From NCBI RefSeq assembly GCF_001884185.1, contig NZ_MAOE01000037.1, positions 1 through 64,000 on the forward strand: DNA of 64,000 nucleotides, given 5' to 3'. The notes under the pieces are model-generated. The model saw nothing but the letters and a program-made list of their open reading frames with translations. It searched no databases and was not told the DNA's origin. Origin of the DNA: Bacillus albus (lineage in GTDB: Bacteria > Bacillota > Bacilli > Bacillales > Bacillaceae_G). Position 1 is the first letter of the stretch. Each line of letters begins with the position of its first letter. Both the position numbers and the translations under genes were made by a program. This document shows positions 1 to 8,018 of the stretch, piece after piece.

Positions 1-402
1 CTTGGGGCGGATCCTGGCCGGGCGGCGGCATATGATGTGGCCCTACTCGATCTCTTTTGGACATCCATGAGCGGTTACGCTCACGCTCTCGCACTTGCCA
101 CTGCCGAGAATATTCCGGCAAAGGAGTTCGCTGTCTATGCCCAGGGTATCATAGACATCTTGCCCGACATCATGGCTTATTTGGCAAGCGAAGTAGACTC
201 GGGTCACTACCCTGGTGACAAGTCCAATATCATCTCAGCCTCGGCAGGAATGGAACACATTATCCATGCTGCTCAACACCACGGCCTCGACGTTAGCGTT
301 CTGAGTGCTGCAATGGCCGTAACCCAGCAGGCCATCAACGAGGGCTATGGAACCGACGGATTCTCACGCTTGACCGAACTGCTAAAAAAACCGTCTGCAT
401 AA
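1..402 (+). CDS. Imine reductase / 6-phosphogluconate-dehydrogenase-like NAD(P)-dependent oxidoreductase, C-terminal part
   Basis: The frame is open from base 1 and ends at TAA 400-402, so only about 133 C-terminal residues are present; a GTG at 37 is inside the gene and is not a credible start. The helical sequence (DLFWTSMSGYAHALALA, then GHYPGDKSNIISASAGMEHI) matches the C-terminal helical domain of the imine reductase/reductive aminase branch of beta-hydroxyacid dehydrogenases, which would reduce C=N bonds with NADPH. The N-terminal Rossmann fold is outside the window. Base composition is unlike the neighbours: 38 of the first 60 bases are G or C in an AT-rich genome, which suggests transfer. 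It converges on a MerR-type regulator that may be its partner. The family call is fairly secure; the substrate is unknown. Confidence 0.72.
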   Translation, partial: LGADPGRAAAYDVALLDLFWTSMSGYAHALALATAENIPAKEFAVYAQGIIDILPDIMAYLASEVDSGHYPGDKSNIISASAGMEHIIHAAQHHGLDVSVLSAAMAVTQQAINEGYGTDGFSRLTELLKKPSA

Positions 403-419
403 CATCATAGTCGTCTGTA

Positions 420-459
420 GAGATCCCGGGTTCCGCCATGGTCGCGGACTGGGATCTTC
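420..459. terminator. Hairpin between convergent oxidoreductase and MerR genes
   Basis: Arms AGATCCC (421-427) and GGGATCT (451-457) with extra inner G/C pairing form a GC-rich hairpin between the two stop codons. The flanking T runs are weak, so termination efficiency is uncertain. Confidence 0.5.
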
Positions 460-474
460 AATTATTCCGTTGTT

Positions 475-858
475 TCAACTAAGGGAATTTCCATTTCTCA
501 TTCTTCTTTTATCCGTCATTTGCATGATTTGTTTTTCCAACCGATACTTTACAACGTCCAATACACTGATTTGTCTGTTGATTTGATCCAGCTTCACTTG
601 ATAAGTTTCCAGCATTTCTTCACAAAATCCATATTCTTCCGGACCATTATCCTCGCATTTCAATATTTCCTCAATTTGTTCCGTTGTCAAACCCAGACCT
701 AAATAAAGTTGAATAATTCGAATACGTTTGATGGCAGATTCATCGAACTCGCGATAACCATTTTCAAGGCGTACAGCGGTAATTAGATTTTTTTTCTCAT
801 AATGCCTTATGGATCGGATACTTGCACCTGTCTTTTTAGACAGCTCACTGATTTTCAA
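475..858 (-). CDS. MerR-family transcriptional regulator
   Basis: A 127-residue protein with a MerR-type winged-helix N-terminus (MKISELSKKTGASIRSIRHYEKKNLI, with the RHYE signature at about residues 18-21), a second conserved block (ENGYREFDESAIKRI) and a C-terminal coiled coil at about residues 85-115 for dimerisation. The single cysteine-containing stretch (CEDNGPEEYGFCEEML) does not match a metal-binding MerR pattern, so an organic effector is more likely. ATG 858 is preceded by GGGAGG. It converges on the GC-rich oxidoreductase and is much more AT-rich than it. Members of this family usually twist a promoter with a long spacer; the target here is unknown. Confidence 0.85.
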   Translation of the reverse strand: MKISELSKKTGASIRSIRHYEKKNLITAVRLENGYREFDESAIKRIRIIQLYLGLGLTTEQIEEILKCEDNGPEEYGFCEEMLETYQVKLDQINRQISVLDVVKYRLEKQIMQMTDKRRMRNGNSLS

Positions 859-1114
859 TAGAAACGCCTCCCTATTAAATATTCGAAAACCTTATCTTAT
901 AATATGACATTAGTGTTACGGAAAATAATAATATATAGGTTTTTGTTTCATGGAAGTTGTGATGTAAGTGGTTCAGTTTTTCAAATAATCGTTCTAAAAC
1001 TGATTGGGAGATACGGTTATAAGATTTCGTTTTTGATTTCCATTTATCTATTGAACTAATTATCCTCTAATAATCATAGTACAGTTAAATTTTTAATCTA
1101 CTTCTTCAAAAAAT

Positions 1115-1147
1115 AAAAGACCTCCAGTTTAAGTACTAGAGGTCTTC
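1115..1147 (-). terminator. Intrinsic terminator of the FusB-like gene
   Basis: On the minus strand an inverted repeat (AAGACCTC ... GAGGTCTT) just after the FusB-like stop codon is followed by a T-rich run. Confidence 0.8.
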
Positions 1148-1152
1148 CATAT

Positions 1153-1794
1153 TTATTTCTTTAATCTCTCAATAAAATCCTGTAATTTATCAAGTGATTT
1201 CATATTCTGATTACAAGCTACACCGTCTTTACAAATATAGTTTCCCTTTTTCACGAAAGTTCCTGGTATATCACCTTTAATTTCAACTAAAAACATCCCT
1301 ACTTCTTCATGTCCGTGACATAAAGAACAAATGCTCTTTTTATTTAAACTTTGAAACGTTCCTTGCAGACCAACAAACTTATTTTTATCATTTTTCGCTA
1401 TAATAAATTTCCTACTTGATCCTTTATCAATCCAGCTTAAATAAGATATTTCTTTCATGTCCATTTCTTCCATATCAGGAAGTTTTAATTTTTTCGCTTT
1501 AGGAAATAATTTCTTTAACGTTTGTGCTGTAACTTCCTGAAACGGGATGACATACGGATTTATTTTCATTAAAAATGATTCTGCATCTTCTCTATTTTGA
1601 ACGGTTAATACGGTATCAATTAACTCTTTCTGTTCATCTGTTAAATTCTCAAATACATGTATTATCTTTTCAATCGCAAGTGATTTTAACGCTTGAATTA
1701 CACCTCTATCATTTGCCGTTGCATGCCCATTCGCTAAAATATATGCTTGTGATTTTATAAAATTGTATTGATCACTTCTAATAAAAGCTTCCAT
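1153..1794 (-). CDS. FusB/FusC-family elongation factor G-binding protein
   Basis: A 213-residue cytosolic protein. An N-terminal helical domain is followed by a C-terminal treble-clef zinc finger with C156-x2-C159, histidines at 160 and 162, and cysteines at 188 and 194. This matches the architecture and the usual 213-residue length of the FusB family, whose members bind EF-G and help release it from fusidic-acid-stalled ribosomes. A longer frame opens at 1812, but the start at 1794 is preferred because GGAG sits seven bases upstream of that ATG (GGAGTGATAAAGATG). It is monocistronic with its own terminator. Chromosomal relatives occur widely in Bacillus and Listeria; whether this copy confers fusidate tolerance cannot be read from sequence. 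Confidence 0.88.
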   Translation of the reverse strand: MEAFIRSDQYNFIKSQAYILANGHATANDRGVIQALKSLAIEKIIHVFENLTDEQKELIDTVLTVQNREDAESFLMKINPYVIPFQEVTAQTLKKLFPKAKKLKLPDMEEMDMKEISYLSWIDKGSSRKFIIAKNDKNKFVGLQGTFQSLNKKSICSLCHGHEEVGMFLVEIKGDIPGTFVKKGNYICKDGVACNQNMKSLDKLQDFIERLKK

Positions 1795-1904
1795 CTTTAT
1801 CACTCCATACAAATTGTTGTTCTAATTCTATTGTATACAATGATTTAGCTTTTTGATATGTAAAAGATAACTTAGAAATGAACAATACATACATCGCTTA
1901 TTCT

Positions 1905-2591
1905 CTACCGATCCATTTCCTGACAAAAGAAACCATCGTCTGTTTTCCATTCTGCATACAATACGTCCTCAAATTTAGTAATCCCTTTTTTCTTTATTTG
2001 TTTATACAGCCATCCTTCATCAAAACCTGCTTCCCTCAAATTATCCTTCACTACTTTCCCATCACTAATTAATGAAATTGGTAAGTATACAGGCTTATGT
2101 TTTAAGCTTAAATCATTTATAGTGGGAGATTCATATTTGCTCTTTTTCAGAACGCTTATGTTTCCATTAGGTTCCAATATCATATATTCAACTTCTCGAA
2201 TTGAAAAAATATCTTTTTGTTGTCTTAGCATTTGTTGTAATTGGTTAATATCCAAATGATTCGATTTTAATTGCTCTCTGTCAATATGTCCATTTCGAAT
2301 GATAATAGAAGGGTATCCTTCAAAAAATCTTCTTGTCCCCCTAAATTTTTGTGTTATCACTTCTATTACGTAAATTAACACTGTCCATACAAGTACCGAA
2401 TATAAAATAGACCATACTCTCACTTCAGGGTCATATATCGTATTTCCGACTAATTCCCCAAGAACAATGGCTGAAATAAAATCAAATGGTGTTAACTGAG
2501 ATATTTGTGTTTTTCCTAATATTTTAGTAGCAACCAATAGAACAAAAAAACCAACAAACAGTTCTATCGTTATTTGTCCTAGATGATTCAT
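1905..2591 (-). CDS. YetF-type DUF421 membrane protein
   Basis: A 228-residue protein with about three N-terminal membrane helices (residues 8-26, 38-55, 62-82) and a cytosolic C-terminal domain of the YetF/DUF421 type. Family hallmarks are visible: TPFDFISAIVLGELVGN near residues 34-50, and GYPSIIIRNGHIDREQLKSN near residues 92-111. Family members are common in spore-forming bacilli; their biochemical role is not established. Transcription runs away from the disrupted CD3324-like gene, whose terminator separates the two. Confidence 0.88.
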   Translation of the reverse strand: MNHLGQITIELFVGFFVLLVATKILGKTQISQLTPFDFISAIVLGELVGNTIYDPEVRVWSILYSVLVWTVLIYVIEVITQKFRGTRRFFEGYPSIIIRNGHIDREQLKSNHLDINQLQQMLRQQKDIFSIREVEYMILEPNGNISVLKKSKYESPTINDLSLKHKPVYLPISLISDGKVVKDNLREAGFDEGWLYKQIKKKGITKFEDVLYAEWKTDDGFFCQEMDR

Positions 2592-2682
2592 ATATAGTCA
2601 CCTTTCCATCCCTTACAATTACGATTCACTTTTACTATTTTTCCCATTTACAACCAATATATCCAATACATACAAAGCAAAA

Positions 2683-2722
2683 AAGAGTCTAGTTCAAAAT
2701 AATATTTGAACTAGACTCTTTT
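2683..2722 (-). terminator. Intrinsic terminator of the IStron-split gene
   Basis: A perfect 16-bp stem (2683-2698 with 2705-2720) lies five bases after the stop codon of the split gene and is followed on the minus strand by TTTTTTGC. It indicates that the host transcript is meant to end here. Confidence 0.85.
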
Positions 2723-2726
2723 ATCT

Positions 2727-2873
2727 TTATTTAGAGTACACAATCTTTTTAATCGTTTCTCCGGAAAGAAAATACTCCTCTGCAAGTTGATGAACAGTAA
2801 TCCCACTTTTAAACGCTTCTTTAATGGCTTTATTTCTTTCATCTAGTTGTTTTCTTCCTCCAGATCGTGTACC
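2727..2873 (-). CDS. CD3324-like small DNA-binding-type protein, second exon (3' part)
   Basis: Codons 40-87 of a gene split by the IStron. It reads GTRSGGRKQLDERN at the junction and ends in an HTH-like segment (VHQLAEEYFLSGETIKKIVYSK). Small proteins called CD3324 family share the LAEEYxLSxxTIKKIVY ending and the SGxRxxLxxRN motif. The 5' part is at 4787-4905. Joined at the shared GGTA, the two parts form one frame with no stop (codons TGG GGT ACA CGA), total 87 residues. It is followed by a strong terminator. A regulatory role is inferred only from the HTH-like shape. Confidence 0.75.
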   Translation of the reverse strand, partial: GTRSGGRKQLDERNKAIKEAFKSGITVHQLAEEYFLSGETIKKIVYSK

Positions 2874-3030
2874 GATACGATAAACTTAACTAAATCTATA
2901 CAATTCAATCAAATTTACACGAGTTAGTGCTTCATTGTGTTCTCGCACCCCCGAAGGGACGAGGGGTATAACACTCCACACGAGGCAATATCGTTACCTC
3001 CTATTATCAAGCATTTATTTTACCCATCTT
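2874..3030 (-). ncRNA. Candidate omega (reRNA) guide RNA at the IStron right end
   Basis: On the minus strand, the sequence from the tnpB stop codon to the right end contains a CCCC/GGGG hairpin near 2947-2967 and runs to the element boundary at 2873. TnpB nucleases of IS200/IS605 and IS607 elements use an RNA that covers the right end and takes its guide from the flanking DNA, here starting TACACGATCTGG. Location and hairpin are seen; function is inferred. In IStrons this RNA competes with the 3' splice site. Confidence 0.45.
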
Positions 3031-4145
3031 GATAAATTTATCGAAGCATTTACATCCCTATCATGATGGCTATTGCATGAAGCACAACACCACTCACGTA
3101 TTTTTAAACTCCACTGTCCTTCTGGTTGAACTGAATGGTCGTATTTTACTCCGCAACATGAGCAAATCTTGCTTGAGGCAAACCATTTATCAGCTTTTAC
3201 ATACGCAATGCCGTACTTCTCGCACTTGTATGATAAACATTGAAAGAAGAAGTTTAATTTTTGAAAGGAAAATGCTTTCGATAGTTTTTTGTTTTTTAAC
3301 AGGTTTGAGATAGATAAGTCTTCCACAACAATCCTCATTGGTTTGGTTTTCACCAATTTAGCTGTTGCTTGATGGATATGGTTATTTCGGATATTCGTAA
3401 TTTTCCTAGATAACCGCAGGTGCTCAGCTTTCGCTTTTTCATATCCGGCAGATTGAATTTTTACACCTTTTTTAAATCTCCTAGACATATCTCTTTGTGC
3501 TGACTTTTTCCTTTTCAAAAGTTTTTTAACCTTAGCATCTTTGTTTATATTTCGTTCTTTCATACCATTAGAAGCTACAAAAAGCTCTTTTAAACCAACA
3601 TCCACACCAATCGACTCATTGGTTAGTTCTTGTGATTCAAAGTCTTCTTGGAATCCTACACTAATCCACCAGTGACGACCATCAAAGGTAACTCTTGGAT
3701 TTGATGGTTTTTTATTTCTTGGTAGTTGTTGGCTTGTTTTCACTTCTCCAATGGACTGAATATGAACTACTTTCTTTCCTATAATCAGTCTTTCATAATT
3801 GGCATAAAATCCTTGGATTACATCTTTTTTAGATTTATAAGAAGTGTGATAACCATTGTTGTACTTTTTGAACGAATTTTTTCTCGCCGTATCAAAATCT
3901 TTTGAAGCCTGTTTAGGAACTTGTGCGTTGATGTCATGTAACCACTTATATCGCTTTCGCTTCTTGATCTTTGTAAATCGTTTCTGTAAAGCTAACTGTG
4001 AAACAGATTTTCCAAATAGCTTATAGTATCTATCACTCATTCTTTTACAATAGTTATAAGCAAATCTTGCAGCACCGGCATGGTTTCTAAGCACTTTTTC
4101 TTGTTCAGGCGTCGGAATCAGTCTAACTTTCTTCGCCAATATCAT
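3015..4145 (-). CDS. tnpB: TnpB RNA-guided nuclease (IS607/IS605 family)
   Basis: A 376-residue TnpB with the whole split RuvC active site visible: D182 in GVDVGLKEL, E275 in VVEDLSISN and D364 in DRDVNAS. The zinc ribbon is intact (C328-x2-C331 and C354-x2-C357). The N-terminal KxxRLIPTPEQEKVL motif and the basic central region are typical. It is full length and has no stops, so it looks functional. Its ATG overlaps the stop of the tnpA remnant by one base (TGATG), which suggests translational coupling. TnpB of related elements cuts DNA with a right-end RNA as guide and favours element retention. It lies inside the IStron, in the sense of the host gene. Confidence 0.93.
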   Translation of the reverse strand: MILAKKVRLIPTPEQEKVLRNHAGAARFAYNYCKRMSDRYYKLFGKSVSQLALQKRFTKIKKRKRYKWLHDINAQVPKQASKDFDTARKNSFKKYNNGYHTSYKSKKDVIQGFYANYERLIIGKKVVHIQSIGEVKTSQQLPRNKKPSNPRVTFDGRHWWISVGFQEDFESQELTNESIGVDVGLKELFVASNGMKERNINKDAKVKKLLKRKKSAQRDMSRRFKKGVKIQSAGYEKAKAEHLRLSRKITNIRNNHIHQATAKLVKTKPMRIVVEDLSISNLLKNKKLSKAFSFQKLNFFFQCLSYKCEKYGIAYVKADKWFASSKICSCCGVKYDHSVQPEGQWSLKIREWCCASCNSHHDRDVNASINLSRWVK

Positions 4146-4273
4146 CAGAATGTAACTCCTTTAATGAAAGATTTGTTCTTCTGAATCATAGCGTGTTCCA
4201 CCAGCATTCTCCTGAGACTACTCGGATGCAAACCTGTTAATTCTGATACTTGACTCACTCGTAAAAATTTCAT
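4145..4273 (-). pseudogene. Truncated IS607-type tnpA (MerR-like HTH only)
   Basis: A 42-codon ORF beginning MKFLRVSQVSELTGLHPSSL, which matches the MerR-like helix-turn-helix that opens IS607-type serine recombinases. The catalytic serine recombinase domain is absent and the frame runs straight into the tnpB start. It is either a decayed tnpA kept for coupling to tnpB or a small DNA-binding peptide. The element therefore lacks its own transposase. Confidence 0.7.
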
Positions 4274-4335
4274 TATTATTCTTACCTCATCAAACTCACA
4301 ATAGCACATATGTTCTATAAATTCAATGAGGTTTG

Positions 4336-4788
4336 ATAGATTTAATTAAATGTATCTCGTTCAACTAAGGGCGCAATTCCTTAGCCAGTTCTCTTATGAA
4401 CTTCTCATGTTTTCACATGAGCGCAGACTATATGTTTATCTACTTAGAGATAGAGGATTTTTCCACCACCATAGGCTTGTGGTGTACTCTCGTCAGTTAT
4501 ACGAGATAGTCGTTGAACGTTCATCTTATCCATTTTGACTTAGATGATTCGAGGCGGAAGACCCATTGTTCTAGTGTTTAGGATTTAACCTTGCACGATC
4601 TGATTGATTTTTTCTGCTTTCGCAACATTCACGCTCGCTATTTCTAGCCACGTTGTAGTTCAATCAGCTTTAGGGATTGCCCGCAGTTAACCCTCACTAC
4701 TAGCCAATCACTTGACTAGCAGGGCTTACTGATATATTTAATTCACCTTAGTTATAATTGGTTAAATAAATCGTAACAGTTAGTTACC
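4336..4788 (-). ncRNA. Group I intron ribozyme core of the IStron
   Basis: On the minus strand the conserved core elements of a group I intron appear in order: a P/Q-like segment CTGCGGGCAATCCCTAAAGC (4667-4686), an R-like segment GTTCAACGACTATC (4505-4518) and an S-like segment CATATAGTCTG (4424-4434). GACTAT of R pairs with ATAGTC of S to give P7. No convincing protein is encoded here. The intron begins at the exon 1 junction near 4788, and the 3' splice site is expected at the far end of the element near 2873. A covariance-model match would settle the subgroup. Splicing would restore the CD3324-like mRNA. Confidence 0.82.
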
Positions 4789-4905
4789 CCATTTATAATG
4801 CTTTGTTTCTTGTTTTGGAATGTAAATTGTTTCACCTTGTATATACTTTTGAATTTCAGTAATTAAACTTTCTGGTAAAACCGTCGCAGCTTTAACATAT
4901 TTCAT
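4787..4905 (-). CDS. CD3324-like small protein, first exon (5' part)
   Basis: Codons 1-39 start with ATG at 4905 after AAGGGG and read MKYVKAATVLPESLITEIQK, then YIQGETIYIPKQETKHYKW, the typical start of CD3324-like proteins. Without splicing the ribosome would add G and N and stop at TAA, leaving a 41-residue stub. The rest is at 2727-2873. The exact boundary is ambiguous within the shared GGTA. Confidence 0.75.
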
Positions 4906-5003
4906 TTCTGCTCGCCCCTTATTTTTTATGGTTCATTTCAATAAGGTGCAAAGCCAAATATAAAAATGATTCGAGCTCATTTAGGCGATTGTATATTACT
5001 TGT

Positions 5004-5087
5004 CTACCTCACGCAAAGTATCGCCATTTCCATACTTGGCTTTGCATGAGACGCTGCAGTGTCCGGCAATTGAATTGTAATCGCCAT
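5004..5087 (-). CDS. Possible 27-residue small protein
   Basis: An ATG at 5087 follows a near-ideal AGGAGG seven bases upstream and opens MAITIQLPDTAASHAK, ending after 27 codons. A one-base shift downstream would continue as KYGNGDTLREVDK, so it may be a frameshifted remnant. I do not recognise it. The strong ribosome binding site is the only real support. Confidence 0.3.
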   Translation of the reverse strand: MAITIQLPDTAASHAKPSMEMAILCVR

Positions 5088-5230
5088 TTAAACACCTCCT
5101 AATATACCTTTTGCATTTTATTATATGATAAATCCCTTCCCCTTGCATCCACATCCTTTTTAAAGCATGAAATTACTTAATTTGATATAATACTTTTTAG
5201 TTCAATCCAAAAATATAGTGAGGTTGCTTT

Positions 5231-5935
5231 ATGAAAAAGAAAATAATCATTACAATCGTTACATTATTCATTATTACTGTAGTATTATTTGGAACATACA
5301 AATTAATGAACGCAAGAACTTTTCAATTATTTGGTGATTTAACAAACCGAGTAGAAACAAATGAAAAAGTGGTTGCCTTAACTTTTGATGATGGCCCTAC
5401 GAATAATGTAAAACAAATATTACCACTACTAGATACATACAATGCAAAAGCTACTTTCTTTTTAATCGGAAATGAATTAGAAAAAAACGTATCGTTAGGA
5501 GAAGCTATTGTACAATCTGGACACCAAGTTGGAAACCATACATATTCTCATAACAGAATGGTTTTAAAAACACCTTCTTATATTAAAGAAGAAATAGAAA
5601 AAACGAATGCATTAATTCGCCAAACGGGATTTACAGACGCAATTGACTTTAGACCACCAAACGGAAAAAAGCTAATTGGTCTGCCCTATTATTTAAATAA
5701 AAACAATATCGAAACAATTACATGGGACCTTGAACCTGATACTTTTTATAAATCTGCTGCTGATAAAATTGAATATGTTAATAAAAATGTAAAACCAGGT
5801 TCTATCATTTTACTGCACTCTATGTATGATGCGTCTAATGAAAATTTACAAACTATTGAAGGTATTTTAGACTCTTTATCTAAGAAGGGATATCAGTTCG
5901 TAACGGTAAACGAACTGCAAAAAAGAGCAAAATAA
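5231..5935 (+). CDS. Polysaccharide deacetylase (CE4 family), membrane-anchored
   Basis: A 234-residue protein with an uncleaved N-terminal membrane anchor (residues 4-24) and an extracellular NodB-homology domain. CE4 motifs are visible: TFDDGP (motif 1, residues 51-56), the zinc-binding NHTYSHN (motif 2, near residue 103), RPPNG (motif 3, near residue 142), a tryptophan motif (TWDLEPD) and IILLHS (motif 5). Such enzymes remove acetyl groups from N-acetylglucosamine in peptidoglycan or chitin-like polymers, and the B. cereus group carries many paralogues. RxPNG instead of the usual RxPY/F is a variation. ATG 5231 follows GAGG. A bidirectional terminator separates it from the SNF transporter. 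Confidence 0.87.
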   Translation: MKKKIIITIVTLFIITVVLFGTYKLMNARTFQLFGDLTNRVETNEKVVALTFDDGPTNNVKQILPLLDTYNAKATFFLIGNELEKNVSLGEAIVQSGHQVGNHTYSHNRMVLKTPSYIKEEIEKTNALIRQTGFTDAIDFRPPNGKKLIGLPYYLNKNNIETITWDLEPDTFYKSAADKIEYVNKNVKPGSIILLHSMYDASNENLQTIEGILDSLSKKGYQFVTVNELQKRAK

Positions 5936-5975
5936 AAAGGTAGCGTATCATAAAACGATGCGCTACCTTTCTTTT
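5936..5975. terminator. Bidirectional terminator
   Basis: Arms AAAGGTAGCG (5936-5945) and CGCTACCTTT (5961-5970) with T-rich flanks lie between two convergent genes. Confidence 0.8.
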
Positions 5976-7312
5976 TAAATAATGCCAAGTACATTTAAGA
6001 ATACGATAATAATCGCAATTGGTGCGATAAAGCGAAGTAAGAATAACCATAATACAAATAATTTATAGCCCTTATTTTTACTTACACCAAGCTCTTTCAT
6101 TAATACATCTTTCTTCATTTTTAAAGGAACGAAGATAGAAACTAATAAAACACCAAGTGGCATTAGTACGTTACTAACTGCATAATCCGCTAAATCAAAG
6201 ACTGTCTTTCCGAAAATCTTCAGATCACTTAATATACCGAACGATAACGCTGACGGTACTCCAACAACGAAGATTAATAATCCTACGATTAAAGCCATTT
6301 TTTCACGTTTTCCTTTACCTTTTGCAGTTAAAGATGCAACGCTAATTTCTAACATCGAAATTGCTGATGTAATAGTAGCAAAGAAGAATAGTAATAAGAA
6401 AACGATGAAGAATAATTTTCCGAATGCCATTTTACTGAAAATAGCTGGCAGTACGATAAATAATAGTCCAGGTCCTTGAGATGGTTCCATTCCAAATGCG
6501 AACACAACTGGGAAAATTGCAAGCCCTGCAAGTAATGTAATCACAAGCGTTAAAGCTACGATAGAAACTGCTGAACGTGGTAAGCTTTCTTCTTTCGGTA
6601 AGTAAGAACTATACGTTACCATGACGGCTACACCGACAGATAGCGAGAAGAACGATTGCCCCATTGCATATAATATGATTTCTGATGTTACATGTGAGAA
6701 ATCAGGTTGTAAGAAGAAACGAACTCCCTCTCCAGCACCATCTAACGTAAGTGCACGAACGATTAAAACAAAGAATAAAACGAATAATGCTGGCATGAAA
6801 TATTTGTTTACTTTTTCAACACCATTTTGTACACCTTTACTTACGATGAAAATAGTAATAAGGATGAATAATAGCTGTGATCCAACTGCTAAATACGGAT
6901 TGGAAATGATTTCACCAAACGTAGCTTCGTATGCCCCATTTCCTTCCCATAATCTACCTGTAATTGCATTCCATAAGTATAATAAAATCCAGCCTCCTAC
7001 AACACTGTAGAAAGAAAGTAGTATGAAACAAGTTACAATCCCTAATTTCCCTAACCACGGCCATAATGTTTTTGGTGCGATTTCTCTATATGCATCAACG
7101 GCCTCTTTTTGTGTACTTCTTCCGATAACGAATTCAGCTAATAATAGCGGTAAACCAATTAATAATGTGAAACCGATGAAAATAAGGAAGAACGCGCCGC
7201 CCCCTCCAATTCCGGCCATATACGGGAACTTCCAAATTGCCCCTAGACCAATTGCTGAACCTGCTGCAGCTAATACGAAACCTAATTTCGACGTCCATTG
7301 CTGTGAATTCAT
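5975..7312 (-). CDS. SNF-family sodium-dependent amino acid symporter
   Basis: A 445-residue polytopic protein of the neurotransmitter:sodium symporter family. The diagnostic TM1 is intact ([20 protein letters not shown] then [15 protein letters not shown]). About 11-12 membrane helices follow. Family members import amino acids with sodium. The leader carries a T-box whose specifier reads UUC, so expression should rise when tRNA-Phe is uncharged; phenylalanine or a related aromatic amino acid is the inferred substrate. ATG 7312 follows GAGGAG. The bacterial family length of about 450 residues is respected. Confidence 0.9.
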   Translation of the reverse strand: MNSQQWTSKLGFVLAAAGSAIGLGAIWKFPYMAGIGGGGAFFLIFIGFTLLIGLPLLLAEFVIGRSTQKEAVDAYREIAPKTLWPWLGKLGIVTCFILLSFYSVVGGWILLYLWNAITGRLWEGNGAYEATFGEIISNPYLAVGSQLLFILITIFIVSKGVQNGVEKVNKYFMPALFVLFFVLIVRALTLDGAGEGVRFFLQPDFSHVTSEIILYAMGQSFFSLSVGVAVMVTYSSYLPKEESLPRSAVSIVALTLVITLLAGLAIFPVVFAFGMEPSQGPGLLFIVLPAIFSKMAFGKLFFIVFLLLFFFATITSAISMLEISVASLTAKGKGKREKMALIVGLLIFVVGVPSALSFGILSDLKIFGKTVFDLADYAVSNVLMPLGVLLVSIFVPLKMKKDVLMKELGVSKNKGYKLFVLWLFLLRFIAPIAIIIVFLNVLGII

Positions 7313-7411
7313 TTGTTAATCTCCTCTCTTTATCTTTTTCTGTTTTACAATCCGGTATTTATATTGTTCTATCCACACTCTTTTCTAATACGTTCACTTC
7401 CTCCCTACTAA

Positions 7412-7850
7412 TAAAAAACGCCCCTACGTAAATACGTAGGGACGACAAAAATATCGCGGTACCACCCTAGTTATGAAGATACAACAAAAGTAAGACCTAA
7501 ATAAAAAACGTCCCTACGCAAATACGTAGGGACGATAGAATATCGCGGTACCACCCTAGTTATGAAGCCACAACAAAGTAAGACCTAAATAAAAAACGTC
7601 CCTACGTAAATACGTAGGGACGATAAATATCGCGGTACCACCCTAGTTGTGAAACAATCTTCACCACTTTATTTGATAACGGTATAAACTACCGTCTTTC
7701 ATTTCCTCAAAATATGAGATTTATGAAAGATGCTCCAGGACGAACTTCATGAATAATCTATATACTGATTCACACCAACCATCAGCTCTCTGAAATAGGG
7801 AGATATTCACTACTATACCCTTTCATTGCCCAAATATTATTTTCTGAATT
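7412..7850 (-). promoter_or_regulatory. T-box leader, Phe (UUC) specifier, with three tandem antiterminator/terminator modules
   Basis: The T-box core (CGCGGTACCACCC on the plus strand) occurs three times, at 7455-7467, 7544-7556 and 7631-7643. Each copy is followed on the minus strand by its own terminator stem (7597-7622, 7509-7534, 7419-7444; CGTCCCTACG type). A single stem I lies at about 7720-7835, with the AG-rich apical region and the specifier loop. Aligning its 3' side with the asnA leader in this window (AUGAAG-AAC-CUCCUGGAG) gives AUGAAG-UUC-GUCCUGGAG, so the specifier is UUC (7742-7744), phenylalanine. The triple module is seen directly; the specificity is an alignment inference. 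Confidence 0.9.
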
Positions 7851-7861
7851 GATTACTATCA

Positions 7862-7890
7862 TTTTTATCATACATTAAAAATAGTGTCAA
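7862..7890 (-). promoter_or_regulatory. Promoter of the Phe T-box transcript
   Basis: On the minus strand a consensus TTGACA (7885-7890) lies 17 bases from TAAAAA (7862-7867), just upstream of stem I. Confidence 0.55.
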
Positions 7891-8018
7891 CTTATATTTT
7901 GAATTTTTATGTATTACGTTCTATTTAAAAATGTAAAATATGACTTTTAAATGAATAATATTAGAATATTTGTGTTCCATACTATATTAACTTCTCTAAC
8001 AGGTTTATAGTAGTATAC

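Larger units (their letters stand above)
2870..4788 (-). mobile_element. IStron (group I intron fused to an IS607-type element)
   Basis: The insertion is bounded by GGTA on the minus strand at both ends (TACC at 2870-2873 and 4785-4788); its length is 1,915 bp counting one copy, and there is no longer target duplication. In transcription order it carries a group I intron core, a decayed IS607-type tnpA start, a full-length tnpB and a hairpin-rich right end. Such chimeras are known as IStrons (CdISt1 in Clostridioides difficile, BcISt1 in the B. cereus group). The element is in the sense orientation of its host gene, and its removal rejoins the host frame exactly. The serine recombinase is missing, so it probably cannot transpose without help. 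Confidence 0.85.

Noticed and set aside
974-1002. Inverted repeat CAGTTTT - 15 bases - AAAACTG upstream of the MerR gene
   Set aside because: Weak AT-rich arms and no promoter relation; likely chance.
4350-4538. 62-codon plus-strand ORF
   Set aside because: It lies antisense to the group I intron core, has no ribosome binding site and no recognisable sequence.
7412-7643. Three regularly spaced repeats that look like a short CRISPR array
   Set aside because: The repeats are T-box cores with paired terminator stems, the spacers are also repeated, and a T-box stem I precedes them.
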